A stretch of DNA of 64,000 nt from Rosa chinensis (GCF_002994745.2 NC_037092.1:82256824-82320823), one strand, 5' to 3'. Shown: positions 33,630-44,633, numbered from the stretch's first letter. Numbers and translations are program-made. Notes: a model not told the origin generated them from the letters alone.

Positions 33630-35338
33630 AAGCTTGACCTCAAGCTTGAAAGTTAGGAAAAAGCTGCATTATTTCTTCGGCTTCCTCCCATGTAGCCTCC
33701 TCCTCAACTGTACCCAGCCATTGAATCAGCCACTTAGTTACTGGCTCGTTCCCCTTTTTGACAAGCTTCCTATCCAAGATCTTAGCAGGGTACCACCTGG
33801 GGTTGTAAGGATCAATGTCTGGTGGTAAGTGGGCAGATACTACAGCTGTATCCCAATTTTTTTCTTCAACAAGGACACATGGAAAACTGGATGTGCTCTT
33901 GCTGAGCTAGGAAGCTTAAGTTTATAGGCCATTTTCCCAATTCTCTTCTCAATCTGGTATGGACCATAAAATCTAGGGGCAAGCTTGTGGATAAGTCTTT
34001 TCTTTACGGACTGCTGTCTATAAGGCTGGAGCTTCAAGTAAACCCAATCCCCTTCAACAAAAGTTCTTTCAGAATGATTCCTGTCATAGAACTGCTTCAT
34101 TCTTGATTGAGCTATCTGCAAGTTTCTTTTGATAATAGCCAAGAGTGCATCCCTAGTTTGGAGCTGATGGTCAACAACTTCTACAGATGTGGAGCCAGGC
34201 GTATACACTCGAATAGCAGGTGGCTCGTATCCATATAAAGCTTGAAAGGGTGTCATGCCAATCACAGAATGGTGGGCTGAGTTATACCAGTATTCCGCCC
34301 AAGGTATGGCCTCAACCCATGAGTGAGGCTTCTCCCCAACAACGCATCTTAGATACTGTTCAAGAGTCCTGTTGAGATTTTCAGTTTGGCCATCCGTTTG
34401 TGGATGGTAGGCTGAGCTCTTGTTCAGAGATGCCCTTGAGCCATGAAGAAAGCTTCCCAGAAATTACTTAGAAATACTAGATCTCTATCCGATATGATAG
34501 ACTAAGGCATTCCATGAAGCTTAAAAACATGGTTGATAAAATGCTGGACAATGGTGGCAGCAGTGTAGGGGTGGGCTAAAGGTATGAAATGACCATATTT
34601 AGTCAATCTATCCACTATTACCATGATCATGGTCTTACCTGAAGAAGTTGGAAGACCCTCAATAAAATCCATGGAAATCATAGTCCAAGCCTTTTCTGGG
34701 ATCACATTAGGCTGCAGAAGACCTGGTGGCCGAATAGTTTCATAATGGTTCTGTTGACAGTTGTGACATGCAGTTACATAGGTCTTTATATCTCTATGTA
34801 ACCTTGGCCGTGCAAAAGATCTTGTGATTCTTTTTTTTGTTCTGTGGATTCTAGCATGCCCCCCATTATAACCATCATGAAACTCCCTAATGATCTTGTC
34901 TCTCCAATTTCCTGATTGAGGGACATATATTTTGCTCTTATATAGCAGTTGAGAGTTGACCAAGGAATACTGGGGTGGAGTTGATGATCCATGCATCAGT
35001 TGTTGGATAATGTCTTTTGCTTCAGGATCAAGGGTAGTGGCCATTTGAATATCTTGTAAATAATTATGCACAGGTGAAGAGATCCCAGCCATTGCATTTA
35101 AGGCCCTATATTTGGAGATGACCTCAGTGCCAATATTGCTCAACTCTTCTCTCCTTGACAAAGCATCTGGAGCTGCATTGTTTTTACCAGACTTATAATG
35201 AATTGAATAATCATAACCAGCAAGTTTCAACAGCCACTTTTGTTGAGTTGGAGTAGAAATCTTCTGCTCCAAGAAGTATTGAATTGTTCTATGATCTGTA
35301 TATATCTTAAAGTGGTTTCCCAAAAAAATGGCCTCCAA
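33630..35338 (-). pseudogene. integrase and chromodomain of the 29-39 kb gypsy element
   Basis: Integrase zinc-binding and core: HDGYNGGHARIHRTKKRITR, CHNCQQNH, SMDFIEGLPTSSGKTMIM (first Asp), IVDRLTKYGHFIPL (34,502-35,338). The part holding the second Asp and the Glu (34,266-34,502) is full of stops. 34,265-33,840 is the C-terminal region (TPFQALYGYEPP, LAPRFYGPYQIEKRIG, HPVFHVSLLKK). The chromodomain is read at 33,830-33,640 in the next frame: WYPAKILDRKLVKKGNEP, KWLIQWLG, EATWEEAEEIMQLFP. A chromodomain behind integrase marks a chromovirus. Confidence 0.85.
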
Positions 35339-36707
35339 TGCTGAACTGCAAATACTACAGCTAGCATTTGCTTGTCATAAACTGACAAAGCAATGTGCCA
35401 TGGGGCTAAAGTTTTGCTTAAAAAAGCAATGGGGTGCCCTTCTTGAGAAAGTATTGCTCCAATGCCAACACCTGATGCATCACACTCAATCACAAACTCC
35501 TTAGAGAAATCAGGTAATGCCAAAACTAGAGTAGTCATGAGAGCCTGTTTCAGGTTGTCAAATGCTGCCACAGACTCTGGTGTCCATTGGAAACCTCCAT
35601 TCTTTAGCATATCAGTAAGTGGTCTAGCTATTGTACCGAAATTTTTAACATACTTTCTGTAGTATCCTGCCAATCCCAAAAACCTCTCAACCCCTTGAGA
35701 GTGTGTGGTCTACCCTAATTTTTTATGCATTCAATCTTTGCAGGGTCCACTGCAACTCCCTAAGCACTGATGACATGCCCCAAGTATTCCACTGTTGCCA
35801 TACCAAAGCTACACTTACTTTGTTTGACCTTGAGTGAATGCTGTTGCAAAGTCTCAAAGATCTTTTCTAAATGTTCAACATGTGCTTCCAAGGATGAATT
35901 GTAGACCAGAATGTCATCAAAGAAGACTAAAGCAAACTTGCGCAAGTAATCTCTCAGCACATCATTCATGACGGATTGAAAGGTAGATGGTGCATTTGTC
36001 AAGCCAAATGGCATAACTAAGAACTCATAATGGCCATTATGTGTTCTGAATGCAGTTTTACTTACATCTGCAGGACTCATTCTTATCTGGTGATAACCAG
36101 ATCGCAAGTCCAATTTAGTAAAAATGGTCGACCCATGAATCTCGTCTAGTAACTCATCCACCACAGGAATGGGATACTTGTCTTTGATTGTGGCTGCATT
36201 CAGTGACCTGTAATCCACGCACATCCGCCATGTTCCATCCTTCTTTTTAACTAGCAGCACTGGTGAAGAAAAAGGGCTCACACTTGGCTTGATCACACTA
36301 TTGTCAAGCAATTCCTGTACAATCTTTTCTATCTCAGCTTTTTGGAAATGTGGATATCTGTACGGTCTAACACTCACAGGTGGTGTATGAGGCAATAGTT
36401 CAATTTTATGGTCTTGTGTTCTGGTGGGAGGTAATGATGTTGGAGTGGTAAAAATCTCAGCATATTTGTTAATGAGAGCTTGTATCTGTGGATGAGGTGA
36501 TTCCCCATACTGATCTTTCACTTCAGGCATAGTAGCAGCTTGAACTTGAATTAGCATAGCCTCCTTTTCTTTCTTGAGTAATCTAGTCATTGCTTTGCAA
36601 CTGATGACTGAAGCTTCAGCAGTTGTCTCTCCTTGTAGTTGATAAGTACTGCCCCTAACTGTGAACTTCATTTTCATGGTTTCAAAATTCCACAAAATGT
36701 CTCCCAA
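35227..36707 (-). pseudogene. reverse transcriptase and RNase H of the 29-39 kb gypsy element
   Basis: RT (36,707-35,760): [48 protein letters not shown], and the catalytic box FFDD. It ends at a TAG after GHVISA. RNase H region (35,679-35,227): GLAGYYRKYVKNFG, FVIECDASGVGIGAILSQEG, LSVYDKQMLAVVFAVQHWR. A frame change near 36,690 separates RT from protease, and a stop at 35,703-35,760 splits the rest. Confidence 0.87.
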
Positions 36708-37069
36708 TGATTTAAGCCAAAAGCTCCCAATACCACCTCACATCTAGTCACTGGCAGTATGTAAAAATCATCCATGAATTCAAACTGCTGTAGCTTAAGT
36801 TGTACTCTCACTTTTCCTCTCGTTTGCATTTTTGCTCCACTGGCCAAAATCACATTTAATGGTGAAAATTGATGTATTTGAGTCTTGGAGAGTTTGAGTA
36901 ATTGTGGATGAATGAAATTGTGTGTGGCACCCGAATCAATTAGAATGTGAACTATTTTCTTGTTGAAGACTCCCTTCAATTGCATAGTAGCTGGCTGTGC
37001 ATTTTCTCCTCCCATAACCTGCAATCTAATCAGTGGTTCTTCAATATCGACTATTGGAGGTACCTCCAC
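36674..37069 (-). pseudogene. protease of the 29-39 kb gypsy element
   Basis: Carries HILIDSGATHNFIHPQLL (intact D-S-G active-site triad) and LPVTRCEVVLGAFGL. In frame with gag across a TAG (37,073-37,075); the RT frame overlaps at 36,674-36,707. Confidence 0.83.
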
Positions 37070-37072
37070 TAA

Positions 37073-38929
37073 CTATTGCTCATCAGTGCCCTCAGATAAT
37101 TCATCATTGTTGGGTACAATCTCCATGCTCATCAGTTGACCCTTTTTTCTGCAATTGTGTCCAGGTTTGTATGGCTCATTGCGAAAGTAACATTGATTTC
37201 TAGCTCGTCTAGCTTCAAACTCAGCATCAGAGAGCTTAACCCTGACATTATTGCTACCACTTGCAGGACCTGAATTGGGGTGAGTGATTCGTGGAGTGAA
37301 AGCAGTCCCACTTGGCCTTAAGTTAGTTCTAGCATCATTTATAAACTTGTTGCTCCCTGTAGCTAATTTGTGACTGTAAGACCCTCGTGAAAAGTTCCTG
37401 TGACTTTCATTTCTTATCTCATAGACTCTAGCAAGCTCACATGCTTCATATAGGGTCCTAGGTTTCTGCGCTTGCACATCCACTCTTATATCTTCCTTCA
37501 AGCCTCCAATGAAACAAGACAGCAATATCTCAAGAGAAAAACCAGGTGCCCTTTTGGAAAGTTTGGTGAACTGTTCCTTGTAACTTTCCATAGAACCAGT
37601 TTGATTCATTCTTGCCAAATCAGCCTGGTATTCTGATCAATTATAGCCACTAAATTCCCGCATTAGTAAGTCAGCCAGCCCTTGCCAAGTATTAGGAAAC
37701 TCATGTCTAAACATATACCACCTATCTGATGCTTTATCAGACAAATGCATTGTGGCAATGGACAGCTTCCTTTCTTCTGGTATTTGGTAGAACTCGAAAT
37801 ATTGGTCAGCCTTGTTAAGCCATTCCACAGGGTCTCCTCCACTAAACACATTGAATTCCAACCTCATTTGTTTCATGGTAGGTAAGTTAGGATCTATGAA
37901 AGGAAAACCAAAATAATTTGGCTGCATTTCTGGAACTGGTTGATAGTAGTTGGTTTGGCCTTGATGATATGGTGGAGGCAAAATGTGTGTGAATGGTGGT
38001 ATTGGTGCAGCTTGCTGATAATTAGGAGGTGACGAATGAGTCGTTGTGGTGGTGGGAAGGGTGGAGACCACATTGAAATTGGGTGTGTGCCCCTTTGTAT
38101 TTGCATAGTGAGGCATAATCGATGGATGTGTAGACTGAACTGTATGAGGTGTAAAGTTGATCATGGATGTTGAATATGGCCCAGAATAGGTCATCATAAA
38201 GGGATCATGCTCATGTATAGGTTGGTTGACACCCTGTGGATAACCAAAGCTCATGCCAGCATAGATTGAACTGGGAGGTACCTTAAAGGGCTGTGACCTC
38301 ATAGTAGGTTGCTGCACAGAATGGAATTGAGTTCCTCCCACCGAGTTAATTGTTTGGGCCATTGTTCCACTAGCATTCCCATGTTTAGATCCATTAATTT
38401 GAGAAGCCACCTGATTCTTGCTAGCAAGATTACCACCAATAAATGAATCCACAGTAGTAGTCACAATATCAGTAGTTTTGCACAACACATCATCATTACC
38501 AATGTTAAGAGCATCAGTATCCGAAGGATGAGTATGGTTACCCTCAGATCTAGCAACTGTGGACGATGAAGATTCCGTAAAGCTGACTAACTGCTGCTGC
38601 ATCGTCGGTGATGGTATAGACCCAAATCTGACAGTCCCGTCCGGCTGAGGAACGGCGATGTCTCCAGCATCGTTGACAGGGGGTTTGTCCTTGATAAGAG
38701 TGGTGAGCTGAATCTTGAACTCCTCCATTAAAACAGACTTGAAACTAGCCAAGGAAGTGGCCATAGAGTCCTGTATAGAGGCTTGAATCTCATCAAGACG
38801 AGCGCTAGTCTCATCGCGGTGGAGTTGCAGCTCATATTCCAGATGAGAAAGCTCGCCAGAAACAAGAGGTTCATCAGCAACATGAGGAGGAGAGGCCGGT
38901 TTAGACCCCGCACCCTTGAGTTTCACCAT
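37073..38929 (-). pseudogene. gag of the 29-39 kb gypsy element
   Basis: Starts MVKLKGAGSKPASPPHVADE at 38,929. A coiled-coil N-terminal region, a long Thr/Ser/Pro/Gln-rich region, then the gag core (MRLEFNVFSGGDPVEWLNKA, LSDKASDRWYMF) and a stop TGA at 37,637 after REFSGYN. The same frame continues (MNQTGSMESYKEQFTKLSKR, FIGGLKEDIRVDVQAQKP) to a short zinc-knuckle-like motif (CYFRNEPYKPGHNC). Confidence 0.87.
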
Positions 38930-38937
38930 GATCGAGT

Positions 38938-38953
38938 GGCTCTAGATACCAAT
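38938..38953 (-). promoter_or_regulatory. primer-binding site of the 29-39 kb gypsy element
   Basis: Minus strand ATTGGTATCTAGAGCC directly at the LTR end, close to the TGGTATCAGAGC complement of initiator Met tRNA, with one inserted base. Confidence 0.8.
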
Positions 38954-39223
38954 TGTTAGGGTAAGGACCCTAATTGGAGAGAAAATGCAAAAGAAATGTA
39001 AACGAAAAGAAGAAGATAATAAACTGATATTCATCGATAGTATTCCAGCTACAGATTGAGGCTTCTATAGCCCTTATCATGTGCGACACGTGTTGCACAC
39101 GGAGTGAGCAGACTTAATTAAACCCTAACATGCTTAATTAGACTAACAAGCTAATTAACATAATGAACTAATTAAACTAATTAACCACGTGCCTAACACA
39201 TGCACGAGACTGACTTCTCCCAG
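38954..39223 (-). repeat. 5' LTR (truncated)
   Basis: Matches the left LTR segments; the homology stops at ...TTCTCCCAG, 38 bases before the LTR end defined on the left. Confidence 0.9.
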
Positions 39224-39886
39224 ACTTGGGAGCGAGGCTTGTAAAACTGAAAATCGAAAAATATTGAGCCCAAAATCGGACCAAATCACAATGAAACTTG
39301 ACGGGTTTTGATTTGTCCAAATTGAAACGAGTCGATTTGAACTGAACTTGTCCATAACATATCGTTTTTGGTTATATGTCATGATCGCCCTAAATTTGAT
39401 TATATATATAGAAACTCAGAAAAAGAGTTGGGAGTAGAATTATGTGAAAATATCTTGCTATCATGCAGATACATGTTATACATGGTTGACTATTTTATCC
39501 CACACATTCAAAGTACAATGGCTCGAAGCAACAAGTGACACAATAGAGAGACTCACTAAATTGAGAATAAAAAAAACAATCGAGCACAAAACCAAATCAA
39601 ATAAAAAGAATAACCAAACCGAAGCTCAAAACATTGAACTAAACTCTAAAACGACATTTTGAGATATATGTCACAATCTCCCTAAAGAAATTTCCTTTTC
39701 CATTTTATACCGGCAAGTTCAGAAAGAGAGATGGGACGAGAATTCGATAGAATAACTAGCCCTTTAGTTGAATTTTATTGTGCATATATGTACGTATTGT
39801 ACTTTGTAGACCATTTTGCCCGTCGTATACAAAGTGCCGTGGTTTGAAGTAACAAGTGATGGGTGTTTTTTGCATTGTACAAGTTA
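39224..39886. repeat. diverged tandem duplication, ~300-base units (39,370-39,542 and 39,664-39,862)
   Basis: Both copies contain ATATGTCA.GATC.CCCTAAA-like, CTCAGAAA.AGAG.TGGGA, an ATGCAGATAC/GCATATATGT block and GAAG.AACAAGTGA in the same order. No coding potential between them. Confidence 0.6.
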
Positions 39887-40030
39887 GGCCTTGTCATGGG
39901 CCGGGCTAGGGCCGGCCCTACCCTAAATTTTAGGGCTTAGGATCGGGCCGGGCCGGACCGAGCTTTGACTAAGTCAACATAATTTGGAACCGGGCCAACC
40001 CTTCCGAATAGTGTCGGGTCGGGCCTCTCT
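39887..40030. mobile_element. fragment of the GGCC-rich inverted-repeat element
   Basis: GGCCTTGTCATGGGCCGGGC, then CCTACCCTAAATTTTAGGGC and TTTGACTAAGTCAACA match the reverse complement of the right end of the 14,600-16,967 element, in order, for about 140 bases. Confidence 0.78.
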
Positions 40031-40596
40031 GTTTACACTCTCTCAAACTCTCAAAGTGAAAAAGTAACACTTCAAAAAAAAAAAAAATTCATAAACAAGG
40101 AATAACAACAAATCTGAATATGGACTAGCAGAGAGAATGCCTCTCGCTCTCGCGATCAAGATATTTCACAAACTTGTAGTCATCTTGAATAGGTGCTTAT
40201 CTTTTCAATGATTCAGCAGACATCAGATAGAGATGAGCACTGTAAGCAGTTTTCTGTACAAATGAAACTCCTCTATTATTGTAAAATTTTCAGCATATCC
40301 AAAATATTAGTTGAGTTGTTGGGACAACTACTGAAGGTAACCAAAAGAAGAACAATTTTAATTGGGCCAACAACCACGGGCATCATGAACCCATTACTAT
40401 ATGAGGGATAGAGTTGTACCTATAACAAGATGATGTTAGCAATCCCCAGCACACCAAGCAAGGAAGACGGGAAAAATCAGCGGTAAATAGTCTCATGACT
40501 TTATTAATATTTAGAATACAGAAAGGCTGAAGACACAACAGAGGCCTTATTCATGTAGGCACACTCGGTTTGGCACGTAAATATGAGGCTAAAGTC
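40031..40596. other. spacer and 3' region of the ART-hemopexin gene
   Basis: No coding region. The minus-strand 3' UTR of the neighbouring gene probably covers about 40,500-40,596. Confidence 0.5.
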
Positions 40597-42233
40597 TTAG
40601 AGTTCATCATGATCTTGGTCACGGCCAGCATCATCAACACCAGGGCTAGATGGGTTGTGAACGTCAAGTCCACGATTTTTGCGAGGCAAGATCGGTTGCA
40701 GAGAAGGCCAATTGGGAAGGATCTTCTTGATGCCACCAATGATGTAGTCATTAGTGGTGGCAGGAGCAAAGTTGATGAGTGCGTAGGAATCTCCTTTGAA
40801 TAGGTATGCCTCATTAGTCCTGTGCGAAGCAAATGCTGCCTCGATTCCACTTGCAAAGATGGTGTTTCTCAAACCACGAAAGCCGTCAGTGATGAGCTGG
40901 CGGTGGATGAGGTGGGCACTACCAGAACGGTAGTTTATAAGAGCATACTGGTTGTCTTTGAAGAGGTAAGCTTCATATTTTGTTGTTGCCTCAAACGCAG
41001 CATCTATGCCGGTTGAAAACACAGTCAATTTGAAGAAGGGGAACATGGCACTGATGGTCATGGGGCCTTTGATTATCTTGTTATTTGTGGTGCCTGGTGC
41101 GAAGTTAATGTGTGCACAAAGATTCACAGAGAAGATAAAGGCTTCATCTCGATCATGAGACCCGAAAGCACAGTCTATACCATGTTCTGCAAAGGTTGTG
41201 CCCGAGAGGGATGGAAACCCATAGCAGATAAGAAGCGGTCCGTTCAATACCTTGTTGTTTGTGCTGCCCGGAGCATAGTTCATTAGCACATACTCATTGT
41301 TCATGAATAGATAGGCTTGATCGTCCTCTGATGAACGGAATCCAGCATCTATGTAGCTCTCACAGTCGGTGGTGTCAGAGTTATCGGCTGATCGTTTCTC
41401 TCGATTGGAGATTGCAGGGGCTTCCCAAGTGCTACAGTTCAGAAGCTGCCTCGTACCATTTTCATCCACGTAGTAAAATACTGGCCTCCGAATGTTGAGC
41501 TGCCGGTATGGATGCGATTGTGGATTGTAGTTCCCATTCAGTATGATTTGATGATCAAGTCTCTCCCGTCTTGTGTATCTGCAGTAGTTAAATGTTGACT
41601 GTGATCAATTTGCAATCTACATATAATCTTGCCGCATGTGTTATTGAGAAACTTTACTTACCTTCCATTACGAACAAGCCTGAAATGTTGGACAGAGCGA
41701 ATGTATTGTGGGGCAACTCCAGCAACAAAGCAAACCTCATCTTGGGCCGGGTACTGGTAACTGTCACCAAGAGTCTCAGCAACCCAAATGCCACCGGGAG
41801 CATATATCTCATAGCGATATACTTCCTCCACAGTCTTGGTGACGGTGGGATGCCAACCGCTGTTAAGGGTGGTGCTAACAAAGGCGTGGGTGGCGGGTCG
41901 GCGGGAATCAAGAGGCCTACCGCCATGATGGACGTAATGTTCCAGATTGTAGTAGACTTGGTTGGTAGTGTTTTCTTGGCGCCTCACTTCGAAGCCATTC
42001 TGAAACACCTCATGATAGGGGGTAAGATCCCAGCGGAACACATGGCGGAGTATGTCTTCTTCTCCACTACTGCTTCTATACTCGATGTCAGCCAGCGGGG
42101 AATCTGCAATACGGCAATTAAAGTAATAAACAGTTTCTACCAAAGACTGAGCTGCAAGCTCGACAACTTCATTGACAGGTTGAGGGTAGTTTGCTGCACA
42201 TCCTCTCCATGGTGAATTCGGCGGGATCGACAT
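40597..42233 (-). CDS. ADP-ribosyltransferase-like domain fused to hemopexin repeats
   Basis: Two coding exons on the minus strand: 42,233-41,662 and 41,578-40,597, joined in frame (190 codons plus two bases, then the rest) to give 517 residues without a stop. Residues about 60-190 resemble toxin-type mono-ADP-ribosyltransferases of the pierisin/scabin/heat-labile-enterotoxin fold: an Arg in VFRWD (R67), a Ser-Thr-Thr in AFVSTT (S120), the IYAPGGIWV strand, and a Q-x-E in YPAQDEV (Q164, E166). These are the R, S-T and Q-x-E catalytic positions of that superfamily. Residues about 265-490 form four hemopexin-type repeats (IDAGF..., IDCAF, IDAAF, IEAAF, each followed by EAYLF-type and ALINFAPG-type strands), as in the seed protein albumin-2. 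The tail (490-517) is acidic. No signal peptide is evident. The enzyme activity and target are inferred only; a host defence or storage role is possible. Confidence 0.85.
41579..41661 (-). other. intron of the ART-hemopexin gene
   Basis: 83 bases, GTAAGT...TGCAG, lying exactly between the ART domain and the linker to the hemopexin part, phase 2. Confidence 0.88.
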
Positions 42234-42280
42234 TTTCTTATAGCTGAAACAAAACAAACAGTCAATTTCATTATAACTCA

Positions 42281-42350
42281 TATTTCCTATGACATTATAC
42301 TTTATGGTGGGCACCCAACACCACCATAAAGTATAATGTCATAGGAAATA
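42281..42350. repeat. perfect hairpin, 30-base arms and 10-base loop
   Basis: 42,281-42,310 and 42,321-42,350 are exact reverse complements; the loop is GCACCCAACA. It sits 48 bases upstream of the ART-hemopexin start codon (on the minus strand), probably in the intron or leader before the coding exon. Exact arms imply recent origin or repair by gene conversion. Confidence 0.95.
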
Positions 42351-42536
42351 GCCGAGTTATCTCAAACAAAACAATCCAACAACACCAAGTTGCCAATAGC
42401 ATTGCCCAGAACTGGTTTTGAAAGTTTTACAGCTAAAGAAACAACAGAAAAGCATAACGCTATATATATACCCGAAAAAAACAGAGACAAGAAAAAGAGC
42501 CAATTCAATTTTCAAGGTACAATCTAACACTACTTA
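42351..42536. other. spacer upstream of the ART-hemopexin gene
   Basis: AT-rich, no coding potential; ends with ACTTA, a candidate target-site copy of the next entry. Confidence 0.5.
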
Positions 42537-43735
42537 TGTCACGCCCCAGACCTGGTGTCGGTGGATTTTAAGCACCTGTCCCCAAATATGAGGTGTGAGT
42601 GTTACAAGGCAGAATGTAAATAAAATCTTCCTTCTAGGCTCGTCCAACCCACTTCGACTAGTCAAAACCTAAGTACTTCTCTACAAAAGGTATTAGAGAT
42701 GGGTGGGTGAGCAAAACCACGCGCTCAGTGAGTAGATCATGTAATATGCCAGTAAAGCCATGTCATTTTACATTCGCTAGAAAGTAGTATATCGTATACA
42801 CATCAATGTACAACAATTCATCACATCGCATCATCCCTTCTTATTGATTATCCTTCAATTTAGTGACCACCACGAGCACCCTAATGGCCTTCTCTTGCCC
42901 TATACCACTGTGTGACACATCCTTACTTCGGCATAATCAATCAAGAAGTTCTCATGTTCCATGACTAGTCAAACAATGGATCCAGCACATAATATATATA
43001 AACTCCGCATATTTCATAAATAGACATGCTTCACTTGAAAATAGAGAGATATTTTGTAAATAGATAAAATCATGCTTTTCCACCATTTTTGTAGAAAATA
43101 AGAATATTTGAAACATATCACAGAAACCCACTCACCTTGACAATACGAATTGCCTCCTAGAATACCTATCGTTAACCGAGCCTTCTAGAAATGACCATTG
43201 GATCTAACTCAAACCTCTATGGATAGAAAGATGACATCAAGATGAATCCGTAGCTTTTCGCTGATCTTAAATCGGAGTTACGGATCAAAAATTATGATCC
43301 GTCGAAGTTTAGAAGAGAAAGCTAGAGAGAGAGTCTCTCGGAAAAATGGGAATATGTACTGGAGATGGGGGCTGGTTCCTATATATAGGGAAAGATGGCC
43401 AATCAAAAGTTGTCATGTGTCAAGATTAAAACCTTCCACCAAAGTGCTTGCACCACTTGTCAAGCATCCACCACTTTTCTTCCTTCCACTTGAGAAATGT
43501 CAACATGACTCATGGGCTTGTGACTGACATGTTGGGCTGTTGGTCAGTAAGTAAACTCTTTCGCCAATAGGAAGGCGCCACGTCACCACATAATGCACTT
43601 TGCATCCAAACTTCAAAAATTCCTTAAAAAATAGCTCGGGAACTCGAAAAATGCCGCTAACTCGTGGTGACCTCTACTTTCCATTTTCAAGCTCAAAAAT
43701 AAAATTAGACTAACTTCAAAATTCAGGATCTTACA
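42537..43735. mobile_element. probable solo LTR (1,199 bp)
   Basis: Begins TGTCACGCCCCAGACCTGG and ends GGATCTTACA, a common TG...CA LTR pair in plants. Flanked by ACTTA (42,532-42,536) and ACTTG (43,736-43,740), a target duplication with one mismatch. Contains a TATA box (CCTATATATAGGG, about 43,377-43,389). No internal coding region or second LTR is adjacent. Confidence 0.6.
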
Positions 43736-44072
43736 ACTTGTCTACGCTTCACCAACCCCTGGTTCAAAATTCACAAGGAACGCTATAAATATTCAGCCGA
43801 ACCCTTTAATCATGAGACACAACCTTTTCTATGACACCAAATCCTTTAAGAAAATGGGCCCAGAAATACTACCAAACTCGCCGCTTTAATAATGAAAACT
43901 CCAGCACTCATAGAATTCAATTCCAAAAACACTAAAATAAGGAAGTACCTATATTGTCAAAAACTTAGATTTCTTACTACCCACAACAACAGTAAATCAG
44001 ACTTAAAGCTCAAAAAGGTAAAAACTTGAAAAGTGAAACAGAACTAAGAAAAGAAGGGTAACAATTTCTTAC
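43736..44072. other. spacer, probable intron sequence
   Basis: No coding potential. On the minus strand it follows a good splice donor (CTCG|GTAAGAAATTG at 44,073/44,072). Confidence 0.45.
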
Positions 44073-44470
44073 CGAGAAACCCTAATCAAAGCCACAAAAT
44101 TTACACACACCGCAAACCCAAGAAATCACCAAAAGCTCAGAACCGGAGCTCCAGCCCAAAAAGAAGAGTGACCATCTTCACCGATCAACATGTTCTCACA
44201 AAGTGACACAGACCCTTTGAAGTTCTCGACCCAAAAACCAAAACCCATCGATCAAAGCCCTGAATCGCCAAGAAAGACTCGAGCTTTCTCAACACAGATT
44301 GCGTTTTGGTGCAAAAATTCAAAAGAGAAAGAAGAGAAAAGGAGCAATCTTTGAGGGCTATGGAATTAGAAATAGGTCTTTGCTTGGACTATAGAAGCGG
44401 TTAGAGAGAGAGTCTACAGTGTTTTAGAGAGAGAGAGAGAGAGGTTTGAAAATTCGAAAGCTGTTGGAGA
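44073..44470 (-). other. candidate 5' leader exon of the ART-hemopexin gene
   Basis: On the minus strand a GA-rich start, a moderately GC-balanced stretch and GGGTTTCTCG|GTAAGAAA look like a 5' UTR exon with a donor. A strong acceptor (TTGTTTTGTTTCAG) lies 10 bases upstream of the ART-hemopexin ATG at 42,233. The joined leader would skip the solo LTR and the hairpin. Short upstream frames exist in it but none continues into the main frame. Inference only. Confidence 0.4.
44424..44441. repeat. GA microsatellite
   Basis: About nine GA units, at the 5' side of the candidate leader exon. Confidence 0.9.
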
Positions 44471-44633
44471 CAAATTTTATATCAGACTGACTTTTGCTGA
44501 GAAATGAGGGAAAATTCTACCATGCTCCAAAGTCCAAACATGGCATGCTTGGGCATGTCACCATATTTTTGGTCCATTGATTTCATTTGGACAATCCTGG
44601 CCATTCTTTTGGAAAACCGGCTACTTTGCATAG

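Larger units (their letters stand above)
29054..39223 (-). mobile_element. chromodomain Ty3/gypsy element with split 3' LTR (decayed)
   Basis: The right-hand LTR (38,954-39,223) starts TGTTAGGGTAAGGACCCTAA next to a primer-binding site (minus strand ATTGGTATCTAGAGCC, initiator-Met-like). The left LTR begins with the same bases at 29,054, is interrupted after about 31 bases by a PIF/Harbinger element, and resumes at about 33,350 to end ...GTAACA at 33,611 next to a polypurine tract. Gag, protease, RT, RNase H, integrase and a C-terminal chromodomain lie between on the minus strand, with frequent stops. The right LTR matches only to 39,223 and lacks the last 38 bases, so the right end is truncated and no target duplication can be seen. 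Confidence 0.87.

Noticed and set aside
41592..42215. Plus-strand frame of 207 codons opposite the ART domain
   Set aside because: The minus strand has the domain motifs, splice sites and continuity with the hemopexin exon; the plus frame has none.
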